In this document: one piece after another, positions 1 to 11,006 of the stretch
How the letters are laid out: the number at the start of each line of letters is the position of its first letter
How positions within the stretch are numbered: position 1 is the first letter of the stretch
From: Eledone cirrhosa
Taxonomy: Eukaryota > Mollusca > Cephalopoda > Octopoda > Eledonidae
DNA: 64,000 nt
Assembly: GCA_964016885.1 (NCBI GenBank)
Contig: OZ024742.1
Location: 5,428,604 to 5,492,603, forward strand
Reading direction: 5' to 3'
Made by a program: the position numbers and the translations under genes
Notes under the pieces: model-generated
Database searches by the model: none
Seen by the model: only the letters and a program-made list of their open reading frames with translations
Told to the model about the DNA's origin: nothing

Positions 1-1535
1 CCATTGATGTTTTGCTGTAGTACTGCGCCCACAGCGATATCCGATGCATCAACACAAAGCGTCAGCTTTGCACCGGGTACCGGGTGAGTCGGTAACGAAG
101 CATTAGCCAAAGCAGTTTTGGCGTGCTGAAAATCAGCAAGTTGAGTGTCTGTCAAAGAAATATCTTTGTTCTTCCTCCGACAACTTTTCAAAATTTCTGT
201 CAGGGAGAAAAGCAATTTTGCACAATTTGGCACGAAACGCCTATAAAAGTTAATCAGACCTAAGAACTGGCGTAACTGACGTAGTGAGGTCGGTGGAGGC
301 AAATCCTCTATGACCTTAACTCGCTCAGGCCGGGGTCGAATACCGTCAGCATCGATGACGTGACCCAAGAAAGTCAGTGACTCAGCACCAAAAACACATT
401 TGGGTGCATTAAGCTGCACGTTATACGCCTTCAATCGGCGGAAAAGAAGATTCAAATGGTGCGTATGTTGCTCTTGAGAAGAACTAGCAATGAGCAGGTC
501 GTCAATATAGGTATAGACGAAATCGAGGCCGCGAGTAACCTCGTCCATAAACCGCTGAAAAGTACTAGCGGCATTCCTTAATCCGAATGGCATAGTCAAA
601 AACTCGAATGACCCAAATGGCGTAACTATAGCCGTTTTTGGAATGTCATTTTTATGGACAGGAATTTGATGGTACGCACGAATTAAATCCAGTTTGGAGA
701 ATATCTTGCATCCCTGCAACGAAGACGCAAAGTCTTGCAGATGAGGGATAGGATAACGGTCCGGTACCGTTATCGAATTCAGGCGTCGATAATCACCAGT
801 AGGTCTCCAATCGCCATTCGCTTTCGGTACCATGTGTAATGGGGACGCCCACGGGCTCGTGGACGGACGAATAATCCCCATTTGTAGCATATGATCAAAC
901 TCTGATCGTGCTGCTTTGAGTTTGTCCGGAGGCAAGCGACGAGGACGAGAGAAAACGGGAGCACCAGTTGTAGATATGAAGTGCTCCGTGGTATGAGTTG
1001 GTTCATCAAATCGAAAATTTCCCCGAGTCAGTTGCGGGAACGAGTTCAACAACGCATGGTAAAGATCACCGGTGTTAGCAAGACAAAATGTCGGGCTAAC
1101 CGTGGGAACCCCTGCTGCCTTGCCAACAACAGTTAATCCCGTGATGCCATCAATTAGGCGTTTACGACGAAGGTCCATCGTCAATGAAAAATGGTGGAGA
1201 AAATCCGCGCCTAGAATCGGATACGGCAAGGCAGCGACAGTAAATATCCATTTAAACTCGCGCCGCAGATTACGAAACTGCAAAGGTAACGAGATTTGTC
1301 CGAAAGTTCGAATCGGCGAACAATTTACTGCCTGCAACTCAATAGGTGTCTCAGGGGGAGTCTCCTTCATACAACACACAGGCCATACTGAACAAACTGC
1401 ACCTGTGTCAACCAGAAAAGCTCTACCTGACAGCAGGTCCTCAATGAAAAAGTGGCGGTTAGATGTTGTTTCGCAGAGCGCACTATCCGCCGTTAGTGAC
1501 TCTGGTCGTCGTTTCCCTCGTAAGCACAAGGAGGC
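1..1535 (-). CDS. pol: Ty3/gypsy retrotransposon Pol: aspartic protease, reverse transcriptase, start of RNase H (C-terminus beyond window edge)
   Basis: The minus frame is open from the codon after a TAG at 1,536-1,538 to the window edge; I read it through and saw no stop. Domains in order: retroviral-type aspartic protease with FLVDTGA (DTG codons at 1,401-1,409) and the second protease motif ILGADFL near 1,200; then RT with the SPLHMVPK / [13 protein letters not shown] block near 780-850, a [13 protein letters not shown] block, [15 protein letters not shown], and the catalytic YIDD at 498-509; then [20 protein letters not shown], and the first RNase H strand [15 protein letters not shown] at the left edge. 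This order (PR-RT-RH) and these motifs are those of Ty3/gypsy elements. The integrase would lie outside the window. All catalytic residues seen are intact. It overlaps the end of Gag in another frame, so it would need a frameshift to be made as Gag-Pol. The start is not defined by a Met. Confidence 0.93.
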
Positions 1536-2270
1536 CTACAATGGGCGGCTTTTTTACCATATCTGTCATGGTAATAACAATATGGTGTTTCTGGTGTGTT
1601 GGAAGGGCTACGGTGGCGAGGAGTTGAATCGTGAGCCGCTCCTCTGCCGTCCAAAGGACCTGAATTCCGTGCACAACTCCGCCATTTGACGAGTCATGGC
1701 TTCCATAGTGGTGATTAATTTGTCATCAGACGCTGATGAGCGTGATTGAGGAAGAGAAGAGGAAGGAACGTACTTTGGCTTCGAAGTGTCTCTCTTCGTC
1801 ACCTCTACAATTTTGTCAGCAGATACAGCAATGTGATCCAGGGTATTCACCTCTAGCATATGGGCTAGGATCGCCTGTACCTCTTGAGGTAGGCGAGAGA
1901 AGAACAATTGCTTCAGGAAAGGGCTATCCTGATCTTGGGAATCGCTCAAATCCCGCAAATGCCGGAGAAAAGCGGTAGGGGTCCTGTCACCTAATCGTTC
2001 GTCCTCGATCAATGACCGAAAACGACTCTCTACCGACTTACAATTCCTCCTCAAAATCTCGCCCTTCAAAGACTCATGCGTTAAGTCAGAGGTGGGGGGG
2101 GGGTCTGTAATTAGGTCTTGGACCGAATCTGCTAGATTAGGGGAAAGTCCGCTAATCAGTACAGCGAGGCGCTGGTCAGATTCGGTCTTACAGACCGTAA
2201 AATACGCCTGTAACTGGGCAAACCACCTCTTAGGTTTTCCAGTAAAGGCGGGCAAATGTGGTACATTCAT
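1493..2270 (-). CDS. gag: Ty3/gypsy Gag (capsid-like plus CCHC-type tail), one internal frameshift
   Basis: I chose the Met at 2,268-2,270 ([11 protein letters not shown]...), because the frame upstream of it is AT-rich filler. The first segment, 2,270-1,608 (about 220 residues), has the look of a retroelement capsid: [12 protein letters not shown], a stretch ending in [16 protein letters not shown], and an [18 protein letters not shown] region. It ends in a TAG at 1,608. One base over, the frame continues into a zinc-binding tail, CYYH...HCRPPC (codons between 1,526 and 1,579), and stops at TAA 1,493-1,495. C-x2-H-x9-C-x3-C at the Gag end is a known feature of invertebrate gypsy-like elements, and it supports the two segments being one gene. 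The shift near 1,610-1,620 may be a decayed indel, a sequencing error, or (less likely) programmed. Pol follows directly and overlaps it. Confidence 0.82.
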
Positions 2271-3161
2271 GTTAACTTTTATAAAAAAATATATACATAT
2301 ATATCTAAACAGCAAGTAATGTACCCTTGTACAGTGAAAAGAGAACAGCCAAAATTGAGAAAAAGTTAAAGGGCAAAAAGAAACAGACATTCAAAACATT
2401 AGGAAATATGAAAAATACATAAAATACATATATATATCTTTTAAAAAAAAATTTTCCTTCAACGTCTGTCCCCTCGTGTTGTTTCAACGAACCAGCCAAA
2501 TCAAATAAGGTAAAAAAGAGGAGAAAAAAAAAATGTTTGTTTTAAAATATATCCACGTTGGATATCAACAAAGGTAGCCAGTGGTTAAAAATTCCTTAGA
2601 AAAAGGTAAGGCATGTATATCCCCATGCGGGGCAGTAATGTTCACAAAAAAAAGTTTCTTCTCTTCTCTCTTGATCAGTCATGGAACACACACGCAATTC
2701 AAAAAATGTCCCCGTCGGAAAATTACAAAACGGGGAAGGAACGCAACGCCACCTTGGAAAAATACTCTTTTTTCTTTTTTTTTTTTTTTTATATAAGTTG
2801 CGAAAAGGTTGGCAACGGCAGTGAAATATTCAAGTGAATAAAAAAAGCTGCTTTAAATTATTTACACGAATGAATCGTTTTGAAATTTCCGATGTGTGGT
2901 GGTTTGCGTCGGTAAGGCTATGAAACTGCCACTCACTATTCCTTGTTTTGGTCAGTGGTTAAACAATGTTGTCGCTGCTGCTGCTGTCGTTGTTGTTGTC
3001 GAGTGTAGCAAAAAGTTTTTGAAATACTGCTAATTTAAAAAAAAAACTTTGAAAGGAATATATTGTATCTTCGCAAGTTGCGAAAAAGGCCGGCAATGTG
3101 GCAATAAAAGTTCAACTGAATGAAAAAGAAGGGCTGCGTTAAATTCTTACGTCGGTCACCA
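2271..3161 (-). other. Gypsy 5' leader with an internal diverged duplication
   Basis: No coding potential seen. In the element's sense it lies between the LTR candidate and Gag. It contains a T17-18 run around 2,773-2,790 and two related blocks, 2,795-2,868 and 3,075-3,152, that share GTTGCGAAAA, GGCAA...GGCA, TTCAA.TGAAT and GCTGC.TTAAATT in the same order about 280 bp apart. Next to the LTR end, the minus strand reads TGGTGACCGACG (3,150-3,161), which resembles the primer-binding position seen in many animal gypsy elements. That last point is from general knowledge, not checked against a tRNA. Confidence 0.5.
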
Positions 3162-3398
3162 CTTTAGCAGTATTAGTTATAGATGTTATCGAGATACGAG
3201 TGACATAATAATTATTTCAACAGCAGAAATTAGAGATGAAATATACGTTTATTTTTTGATGTAGCACAAACAATGGTGTTGTACAGAGGCTGGTTTCTGG
3301 CGTGTGATCAGTCGGCTTTTCAGTGGCTGTCTGTCTTTTCTTTCTCGCGTTCTCAACCAGCGTTGTTCTATCAAGAGGCGTGAGGCGTCTTACTACAC
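3162..3398 (-). repeat. Candidate 5' LTR of the gypsy element
   Basis: In the minus sense it would begin TGTAGTAAGACGCC at 3,398 and run to just before the TGGTGACC primer-site-like motif at 3,161. It contains AATAAA (about 3,256) close to the downstream end, as expected for an LTR R region. The 3' LTR is outside the window, so the boundaries cannot be confirmed by comparing two LTRs, and the downstream end lacks an obvious CA. Confidence 0.42.
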
Positions 3399-3833
3399 CG
3401 CCATCTCTCGCCCATCGCCGCAGGGCTTTAGGAGTGCACGCTAAAGAAGAAACCTGTGCGGTAAAGGTTTATAGTGGGAGGGCCAGTGCACAGTGACGGT
3501 CCCACTCACTTGGTCGCAGAAGCCAGAATCCGGTGGTACGGAGGACCGTCACGACCAGGGACTTCCTTGGCCACACCCCGGTAAACTGCCTTGGCTGGCG
3601 GGCCGAACCAGGTTGAGGGTAGCCGGACGGGTCTGAAACCCCCGGATGAGTTAGATAGGGGATGCCTGCCTCTGCATGCGAAGACTGGACCCGGCAGAGG
3701 GAGTGGAGGGGGACAACATCGTCCCAACGGTCACGAAGGCGGCGACAGCAAACGGTGTGGAGCGCCAGGGCACGGCAAGGCACTACATACACTATAATTA
3801 TTCCAGTATATATATATATATAAAAGGAAAAAG
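3399..3833. other. GC-rich non-coding segment, unclassified repeat-like
   Basis: 3,462-3,792 is clearly more GC-rich than its surroundings, with open frames on both strands that do not resemble a known protein. It ends at a short (TA)n. The sharp composition change suggests an inserted element fragment, possibly a LINE 5' region, but I do not recognise it. Confidence 0.3.
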
Positions 3834-3840
3834 TATGATC

Positions 3841-3920
3841 CCGACGGCAGAGCTCAAGCCGTTTCGACGGCTATTTCTGGACAGAAATAGCCGTCGAAAC
3901 GGCTTGAGCTCTGCCGTCGG
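3841..3920. repeat. Perfect 38-bp hairpin, 4-nt loop
   Basis: Arm 3,841-3,878 (CCGACGGCAGAGCTCAAGCC...TTTCT) is repeated inverted at 3,883-3,920, separated by GGAC. I saw no mismatch. The arm and the upstream AGGAAAAAGTATGA recur once, as a single arm, at 12,941-12,997. It is GC-rich in an AT-rich setting. Confidence 0.95.
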
Positions 3921-3931
3921 GGTAATACTTG

Positions 3932-4429
<498 letters not shown>

Positions 4430-5863
4430 TCTATATATATAAAACTGAGGTTGTCTGTCTGTCTACTGGTTGTCTGTCTGTCTACTAAAACCTTCGGCAC
4501 ACATCTCCTCTTAAACCGTACGTTCAAATTTCGGTGAAATTGCTACACTTATAGATGAAGGTCCGGCGGAACCATCGGTCAAATAAATTTTCAAATCGAC
4601 CCACGCCAAGTGTAAAAAGCGAATTTGTAATGTATTGATTTTTCAGTTCAAATGTATAAATAGAGATGAGAGACGAGTTATTTTCCTTTTATGGCGTCAT
4701 TTGCTTATAGCAGTTATGTATACCATTTATGTCAATACTTCAGTGCTGCTTCGAAAACTATACTTTTATAAACTCATCGACTTTTTCCAAAAGGGGGTTC
4801 CTGCCCTCAGGGGTCCCCTACTCAATATGTGCCAATTCTGAGAGTTCACATTCAACGTATCCCATGTGTCAAGTTTTGTGAAAATCGGTTGCGAACTCCA
4901 GAAGTTATGACGTTTTTTTTGCATTGCACTGCAGTGCTTCAGTCGACTCTAAGGAAGTGGTTAAAGGGCGTTATCCGCCGGGAGGCCCTATAATCAATAT
5001 CTGGAAAAATGAAAGTGTCCATGACCATCCGGAGTACATGAGTAACCTATGTCTTAAGTTTGGTGAAAATACTGTAGAAATGCATAAGGTTTACACACAG
5101 GCGCGCACGCGCACGTGTGTGTGTGTGTATGTATTTGTGTGTGCGTATGTATAAGTATGTGTATGTTCGTCGGTGCATACATATGTACTGGCCTAAATCT
5201 TCACTATTTATTTTTACTATGTTAAGGCAAAGTTAAAATCCCGTCGAGGTTAACTTTGCCTTTCATCCTTACGGGGTCGATAAAATGAAGTACCAGTAAT
5301 GTACTGTTTAATTGCTGGCCTTGTGCCAAAAGTAGAAACAACTATTTTAATAACCTGTCATTTTTGTTTACAATTTTATTTACATCATTCTTAAACTCCG
5401 GGGCTGGAAATCATTCGGTTATTTTAAATAGAATATTAGTCTAACGACTCCATTTACACCATAAACTTGGTCTTGTCTTTGCATGAAATTGTTCTTCTCG
5501 GTCCACCGCGTCGTTTATACGTAACATAAATAGATAAGCAAATGACGCCATAAAAGGGAAATAACTCGTCTCTCATCTCTATTTATACATTTGAACTGAA
5601 AAATCAATACATTACAAATTCGCTTTTTACACTTGGCGTGGGTCGATTTGAAAATTTATTTGACCGATGGTTCCGCCGGACCTTCATCTATAAGTGTAGC
5701 AATTTCACCGAAATTTGAACGTACGGTTTAAGAGGAGATGTGTGCCGAAGGTTTTAGTAGACAGACAGACAACCAATAGACAGACAGACAACCTCAGTTT
5801 TATATATATAGATATATAAGAACCCTAGAGCAAATCCCTAGTAACGCCGGGCCATTCTGCTGG
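4430..5863 (+). mobile_element. Non-autonomous Helitron containing an inverted copy of its own 5' end
   Basis: It starts TC (4,430-4,431) after an A and ends CTGG (5,860-5,863) before a T, matching the Helitron rule A^TC...CTRR^T. The 3' end has the GTAACGCCGGG...CTGCTGG type of terminus, with a weak hairpin. The first 280 bp (4,430-4,712; TATAAAACTGAGG then CTGTCTGT repeats) recur inverted at 5,534-5,812, also bounded by A^TC on the minus strand. The roughly 820-bp interior has no Rep/helicase coding and contains a SINE tail. Helitron termini are established knowledge; the family assignment is mine by motif. Confidence 0.72.
5236..5341 (+). mobile_element. Tail portion of a cephalopod-type tRNA-derived SINE
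   Basis: The blocks ATCCCGTCGAGGTTAACTTT, GCCTTTCATCCTTACGGGGT, CGATAAAATGAAGTACCAGT and GGCCTTGTGCCAAAAGTAGA appear in the order I know from the Lys-tRNA-derived SINEs of cephalopods. The tRNA-like head with A and B boxes is missing. It is nested within the Helitron. Confidence 0.75.
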
Positions 5864-6796
5864 TATATATATAAAACTGAGTATGTCTGTCTATGTGTGT
5901 GTGAGTTTGAATCCCTAAAACTCGAGAACCACCCTATCGACTGTTTTCAAACTTTACACATGTAATAATTATATTTCAGGGAGAGTTCTGAGCAAAAGAA
6001 ATTTCAAATTTTCAATGCCCTAGGGACCACATTAGGCGATTTAGCGATCTCTCTCTATAATTCTTAGTCTTTCTCTTTTTAGATAGATACATAGATATAA
6101 CGTCGCACCTTTATAATATCTGTCTGTGTGTCTGGCTGTCTGCATTACGTCACTTCCCTGGGGATGTCTGTCTGTGTGTGTGTGTGTGTGTGTGTCTGTG
6201 AGTTTGAATCCCTAAAACTCGAGAAGTACCCAACTAATTTTTTTCAAACTTTACATGTGTATTACTTATGTTTCAGGGAGTGTTATGCACATAAAAAAAT
6301 AATTCAACTTTTTTATCTCCTATGGCCCGCATTAGGTGAAAAACTGCGTTTTTAAAGATTTTTAGGGGTTTTTTGAGGCGTTCGTCAGACCGATTTCCTT
6401 GAAATTGTAACTATGTATTAGTCAGTCTCTTCATACCGTGAGCAAAGAAAATCCAACTTTTTTATGGCCTAGGGCCCGCATTAGGTGAAAAACTTCATTT
6501 TTCAGCTTTTTAAGGCTTTTTAGAGGCGTTATGTCTAGCCGATTGTCCCGAAATTTCAAGGCATATTATGCACATGAAAAAAATTCATTTTCTTGATCCC
6601 CTAGGGCCCGCATTAGGTGAAAACCTGCAGTTTTCCTGCTTCATCGAGGAAAATCTTAAAGATTATCCCGCCATCAGAGTATTCGGTTTATTTTCTTTAC
6701 ATATTGTCCAGGCATGCAGTTTTTCCACGATTAGGTCTGTTGGCGGCCCACCTTCCAAAATACCGTATCCCGTGCAACGCCGGGTACCACTGCTAA
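5864..6796 (+). mobile_element. Second non-autonomous Helitron, head-to-tail with the first
   Basis: It begins with the same TATATATAAAACTGAG and CTGTCTGT 5' signature directly after the CTGG of the first element. It ends CTAA (6,793-6,796) before T, with a terminal hairpin CCCG (6,769-6,772)/CGGG (6,781-6,784). The interior repeats a block carrying CCTAGGGCCCGCATTAGGTG four times (about 6,008, 6,318, 6,468 and 6,600) with drift. No transposase-type protein is encoded. Confidence 0.72.
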
Positions 6797-6849
6797 TATA
6801 TATATATTTGTTTTGCAAGGTTTTTTTATATGAAATCGTGTGTCGAAAC

Positions 6850-7757
6850 AAATATTGTTATACTTGGGGAGGGTCATATTGTTGTAATAATATTGCCAGA
6901 AATAATAATCGAACACACTCACTGTTTGGTTTGGATTGGTTTTCGCTTCTGTATCTTTTATATCTCCATAGTTAATTTATCTGGCAATCAGTGTTTATCA
7001 TTGATTGACCAACGGTTAAAAATACAGATATAAATATATATATATATATATAGTCTATCAAAGTTCTTGCGTCGCATCATCAGTGGTACTATTATGTTTC
7101 TTCCCATTGTATTGTATTGTACTGTAATGTCTACGCTCTTTTTATTTTATTTATTTATATATTTATTTATTGAAATAGTGAAATAGAAATTAGAAGACCA
7201 AGACTAAACAGAAAGAATGAATGGAATAACAAGAACACCCAAACAAACAACACTGACCTAAGAGAAGTATAAATAAGTAAATAAAATAAGATAAATAAAT
7301 AAATAAATACATACACAAGCACATAACAACAAGCACATAAACACACACTAGTCACCCATCACACAGCAAACAACACTATACACACACGCAAACGCATGCG
7401 CAAAGAAGACAAAATAAAATAAACAAACAAGCAAATAAATAAATAAATATATAGACAGACTGAATAAAAATGGCGTAGACATACAACACAACAGGAGGAA
7501 AATATAACACCACTGACGATGTTGCAGATGTGCAACGAAAGATTTATGATAAACTATATATATGTGTTTGTGTCTATATTGTATCTGTATTATTTTTGAC
7601 CGTCGGTCAGTCAATGGCAACATTGAGGACCGAGTAAGTTAGATTACCGATATAAAAGACAGCGAGAAGCGAAAACCAACCAAACAGTGAGTGTGTTCTG
7701 TTATTAATTCTGGCAATATTACACAAATATGACCCTCCCCAAGTATAACAATATTTA
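6850..7757. repeat. Imperfect inverted repeat (fold-back), probably PLE flanks
   Basis: 6,850-7,035 (AATATTGTTATACTTGGGGA, CACTCACTGTTTGGTTTGG) returns inverted at about 7,574-7,757, and a weaker inverted match continues inward (CATCATCAGTGGT at 7,076-7,088 against ACCACTGACGATG at 7,510-7,522). The spacer is (ATTT)n-like low complexity without coding. The right inner arm contains a hammerhead-like core, which suggests Penelope-like pseudo-LTRs. Confidence 0.8.
7513..7556 (+). ncRNA. Hammerhead-ribozyme-like motif
   Basis: Core box CTGACGA (7,513-7,519), stem II GTTGC (7,521-7,525)/GCAAC (7,532-7,536), then GAAA (7,537-7,540) and a short AG.TT.../AA.CT helix leading to CTA. All conserved core bases of a hammerhead are present (position 7 is variable). 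Stem I is not obvious. The opposite arm (near 7,076-7,090, minus) carries a decayed version. Activity is unknown. Confidence 0.5.
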
Positions 7758-8376
7758 TTTATTTATTTATTCTTGTCTCGTTCTCTGCTCATGCGTTTGC
7801 GTGTGTGTATAATGTTTGGTGTGTGTGTTCGCGTTTGAGTGTATGTGTTTTTGTTTTTGTATTCTATCTTTGTTCACTAGTGTGTGTTTATGTGTTTGTT
7901 GTTATTGTGTATATATTTATTTATTTATATTTCCCTTAAGTCAGTATTGTTTGTTTGGGTATGGTTGTTGTTATTCCATTCGTTGTTTCTGTTTTACTTA
8001 CACATATATATATGTTGCAACCACAACAACTATCCCCTACCTCCCCCCACTCCTGCTTCTTCCCTCTTCAGTCACAACAAAGCAGAGAAGGATGGACTGA
8101 CAAAATGACTTTCTTCTCTGAAGGACCACGTATGTGAAGATTAACTTTTCTTCCCCTCTTTACATATATATATATTTGTTATTATCATTATCTTCACTAT
8201 TTGTAGAAATATGCAACTTAACAATATTCTCCATATCCGCAATTGACGATGCATTTAATGCTGAAACCGGTATTGTAAATACATTAATGCTTTCAAATTT
8301 TACTAAAAATATCTCTTCAACATTTTCTACAGAAAAAATATTTTTCCTTTTTACTATTTGTTTATATATATATATA
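7758..8376. other. Low-complexity stretch followed by PLE-like flank sequence
   Basis: 7,745-7,940 is TTTA/TGTG-rich. From about 8,000 on, the sequence becomes unique-looking, with a hammerhead-like core at 8,243-8,272. No protein evidence. Confidence 0.45.
8243..8272 (+). ncRNA. Hammerhead-like motif, first core base changed
   Basis: TTGACGA (8,243-8,249; C3 replaced by T), stem II GCAT/ATGC (8,251-8,254 and 8,258-8,261), GAAAC (8,263-8,267), then CGGTA, giving a loop-less ACC/GGT helix III before the predicted cleavage base. This minimal helix III is the form known for hammerheads of Penelope-like elements. C3 is catalytic, so this copy is probably inactive. Confidence 0.35.
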
Positions 8377-8403
8377 ATGTTTAATAAACAATACAATATA
8401 ATT

Positions 8404-8466
8404 ACCTCATTACCAGAGGTTTCCCGAATAAGACGAATACGAAAAGCGTCCTCATTCGTTCATCGG
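8404..8466 (-). ncRNA. Hammerhead-like fold in left PLE arm
   Basis: On the minus strand: CCGATGA (8,460-8,466), a long stem II, GAAA (8,420-8,423), then helix III ACCTC/GAGGT (8,416-8,420 and 8,404-8,408) with A15.1-U16.1 closing correctly. U4 of the core is C here, and the stem II closing pair looks like A.G. Topology fits; catalysis is doubtful. Confidence 0.38.
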
Positions 8467-9637
8467 ACAAGGCAATTTAAAACATAGTGAAATATTTGAA
8501 AAGTCTCCTCAAGAAAGGCAAGAGTTTAACGGGCAAAAAAAAAAAAATTAAAGTAATGCAAGAGATATATAAAAAAAATAAGGAAATATAGTTAGGGTAT
8601 GTGTATATGTATGTATATACACTCACAAATGTACATATGTGTGTATGTACAAATGCATGTGTATGGAGAAAATGTGTGCGTAAGTACATATATGAGGGCA
8701 AGTATATTTGTGTATGTGTGACCACAAATACGTATATAATATGAGTTGAAAAATAAATTGTAAGATAATATAGTTAACACGCATCCAGATACAGGTATTA
8801 AATACACATACGAGTATGAAAGCACGCGTATAAACACACACACACACACGCGCGGTCACTTATATGCGGAAGATAAAGAGGGAAGGGAGTGTAATAGTAA
8901 AAAGAAGTGTCATTCTCGATATATGTATAAAAATGAAACAATATATGAGAATGAAAAACATTTTTAAATCAAAGAGAAAGTAATCAATTAACACTAGAAA
9001 AAAGAAAACAAACATAGGTACGCACGTACACACACATATATATATATAAATATTTATACATACAAATACGTACAGACAAAAGCGCATGCATGCGTACATA
9101 CATACACACGAGGCTCGTATAAAATATATATATATCGCCACATGTATATCTAATCACACGTACGTACGCGACTATATATATATATATATATACATATATA
9201 CATACACACCCATACATACGTATACATATACACACATATACATACACATACACATACATTCACCTGCATACACACACACGTATAAATAAGTATGTAAAAA
9301 ACATAGATATAAAAACACACATACACATACGTACGCACGCACACATACGGAGGCGCTCGTATACATATACAGAACGTATACACACATATGCACACTCACT
9401 CGCATAGATACAGATTATAATCCAGCCGTATGAATAAATGAGTACAAATATAATATCGGCTGCGAAACAACAGAATATATCTGGAGTGGAAAACGTGAAT
9501 CGAAAAGTAGGGGAGGGGGTTACTGGTGGATGTGAAGTAAAAATAAAAATAAAATTAAAAATAAAGTTAAAAATGAAAGTAAATCAGAAAGAGAAGTCTG
9601 TAAAGAGGAAAATTTAAGGAAAGTGAAGAATAAGAGT

Positions 9638-11006
9638 TTATGGAGGATAAATATGTGAAAGTGAGTTAAGTTTATATGAGCTGGAAAGCAAATGTGATTT
9701 CATGTGTGGGCAACTGGTGAAAGTTTCTGTTTTTGTATTTAGGCAGGTTTTTGGTGATTTAAGGTTCTGTAAAATCCAATATTTTTCACTTATGCAGAGT
9801 GTGCATCTTCTTGTTCCTCTTGCATATTCTTTAGATTGGTTCAAAATTGACCAATCCAATTTATATTGGATACCTTGGTCTTTCAAATCCCATATTCTGC
9901 TAGCCAGAGCTGTTGTGAATCTTTTTTCTGGATGTCGGAAAGATGCGACATGTGAGTAATAACCTGTTTTTAATTTGTCTTGTGTCATACCCACATATCG
10001 TTCACTGGTGGCTGGTAGGTTGTTGCTGATGGTTGTCATTTTAGCCGCATATACAATGGCTTTGGTGTTGCATTTACCTTGTAATGGGCATTCACTTTTG
10101 ACTCTACAGGAACAATTTTGATGTTCTCTGGGTGATTTCTTATTGATGATATAAGATTTAATAGGGGGACTGCAGGAGTAGCTAATTTTGACACAGTTTC
10201 TATTGAAGATCTTATAGTATCTATGTGTTCTAGGGAAATGTTTATCTAAGAGCTCTAGGAATTTTTTGCCTACATTAGTTTTAACTGCTAGAGAGTAGGG
10301 GGGTGTGAACCAGATTATTTTTCTTTTCCTATTATTATGTTTAAAAGAGTTAGTATTGTTGGGTATGTACTTAATCGGTTCGCTAAATCCGCTATTTTGA
10401 AGGGCTTTATTATAGTAAGGGGATGCCTTATTGAAAGTAACTTCTGAGGAAGAGAGGGTGGAGATCCTACGGCTAATATTAGGGATAAGGTTTTTAAAAA
10501 CTATAGGAGGATGGCAAGAGCCTTTATTTATATATTTTCAATTTTCATTAGGTTTATGGTACGGTTTATAAGAAGCAGTAGGCAGATCTAGGTTTATATC
10601 TAGAAAATTAACATTGGAAAGGTTAGTGTCAATAGTAATTTTAAGATTAAAACTAGCGAAGGTTTTTATTAAGTCTTTCCTTAATCTATCTAAGTTATGG
10701 CCAATGGTGGCATGGGAAAGTATTAGACCATCGTCGCGATAAAGCCCACTAATATGGTTATGGAATTTTTCTTTAAGTGTGTGTAGGAGGAATAGACCGA
10801 CTAAATCACAAACATCAGCACTGTCAAAAGAACCCATTGAGACATCGAATGGGTTCTCTGGGTTAGATATTTTTACCCAAGTGTCATCAGTAAAGAGTAG
10901 AGTGTTTCTAGCATACAAGATGACATTCTCTTCAATATCAGAAATATTGGTAAACTTTCTAGCGAAATTTAAGACTTTCGCTAAAAGAGTCTGCGTGATA
11001 GACGGG
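9638..11006 (-). pseudogene. PLE reverse transcriptase / GIY-YIG-type endonuclease, 5'-truncated, one in-frame stop
   Basis: Read on the minus strand, the frame enters at about 11,006 and runs to TAA at 9,638-9,640 with a single interruption, TGA at 10,538-10,540 (minus sense). Before the stop is the RT palm: GSFDSADVCDLVGLFLLH, then LYRDDGL with Y-R-D-D at 10,730-10,741, then NFLDINLDL. After it come YINKGSCHPP, IIWFTPPYS, a cysteine cluster CSCRVKSECPLQGKC, and the endonuclease-like segment IVYAAKM...YVGMT (9,983-10,000)...YYSHVASF...LASRIWDLKD, then CTLCISEK and a final SCPH. This RT plus C-terminal GIY-YIG layout fits Penelope-like elements. The fingers are missing at the N-terminus. The stop is a single-base change in an otherwise open frame, so decay is recent. 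A cnidarian/planarian-type PLE group is my best match from memory. Confidence 0.8.

Noticed and set aside
1072..1689. 205-codon plus-strand frame
   Set aside because: Antisense to gypsy protease/Gag, which has clear motifs on the minus strand.
5236..5341. Possible tRNA gene
   Set aside because: It is a SINE tail; no complete cloverleaf or A/B boxes found. I found no tRNA or rRNA gene in the window.
8477..9405. Many overlapping Tyr/Ile/Cys/Val-rich frames
   Set aside because: Translations of (TA)/(CA)/(GTAT)-rich PLE flank; the same occurs in the inverted arm at 11.0-11.8 kb.
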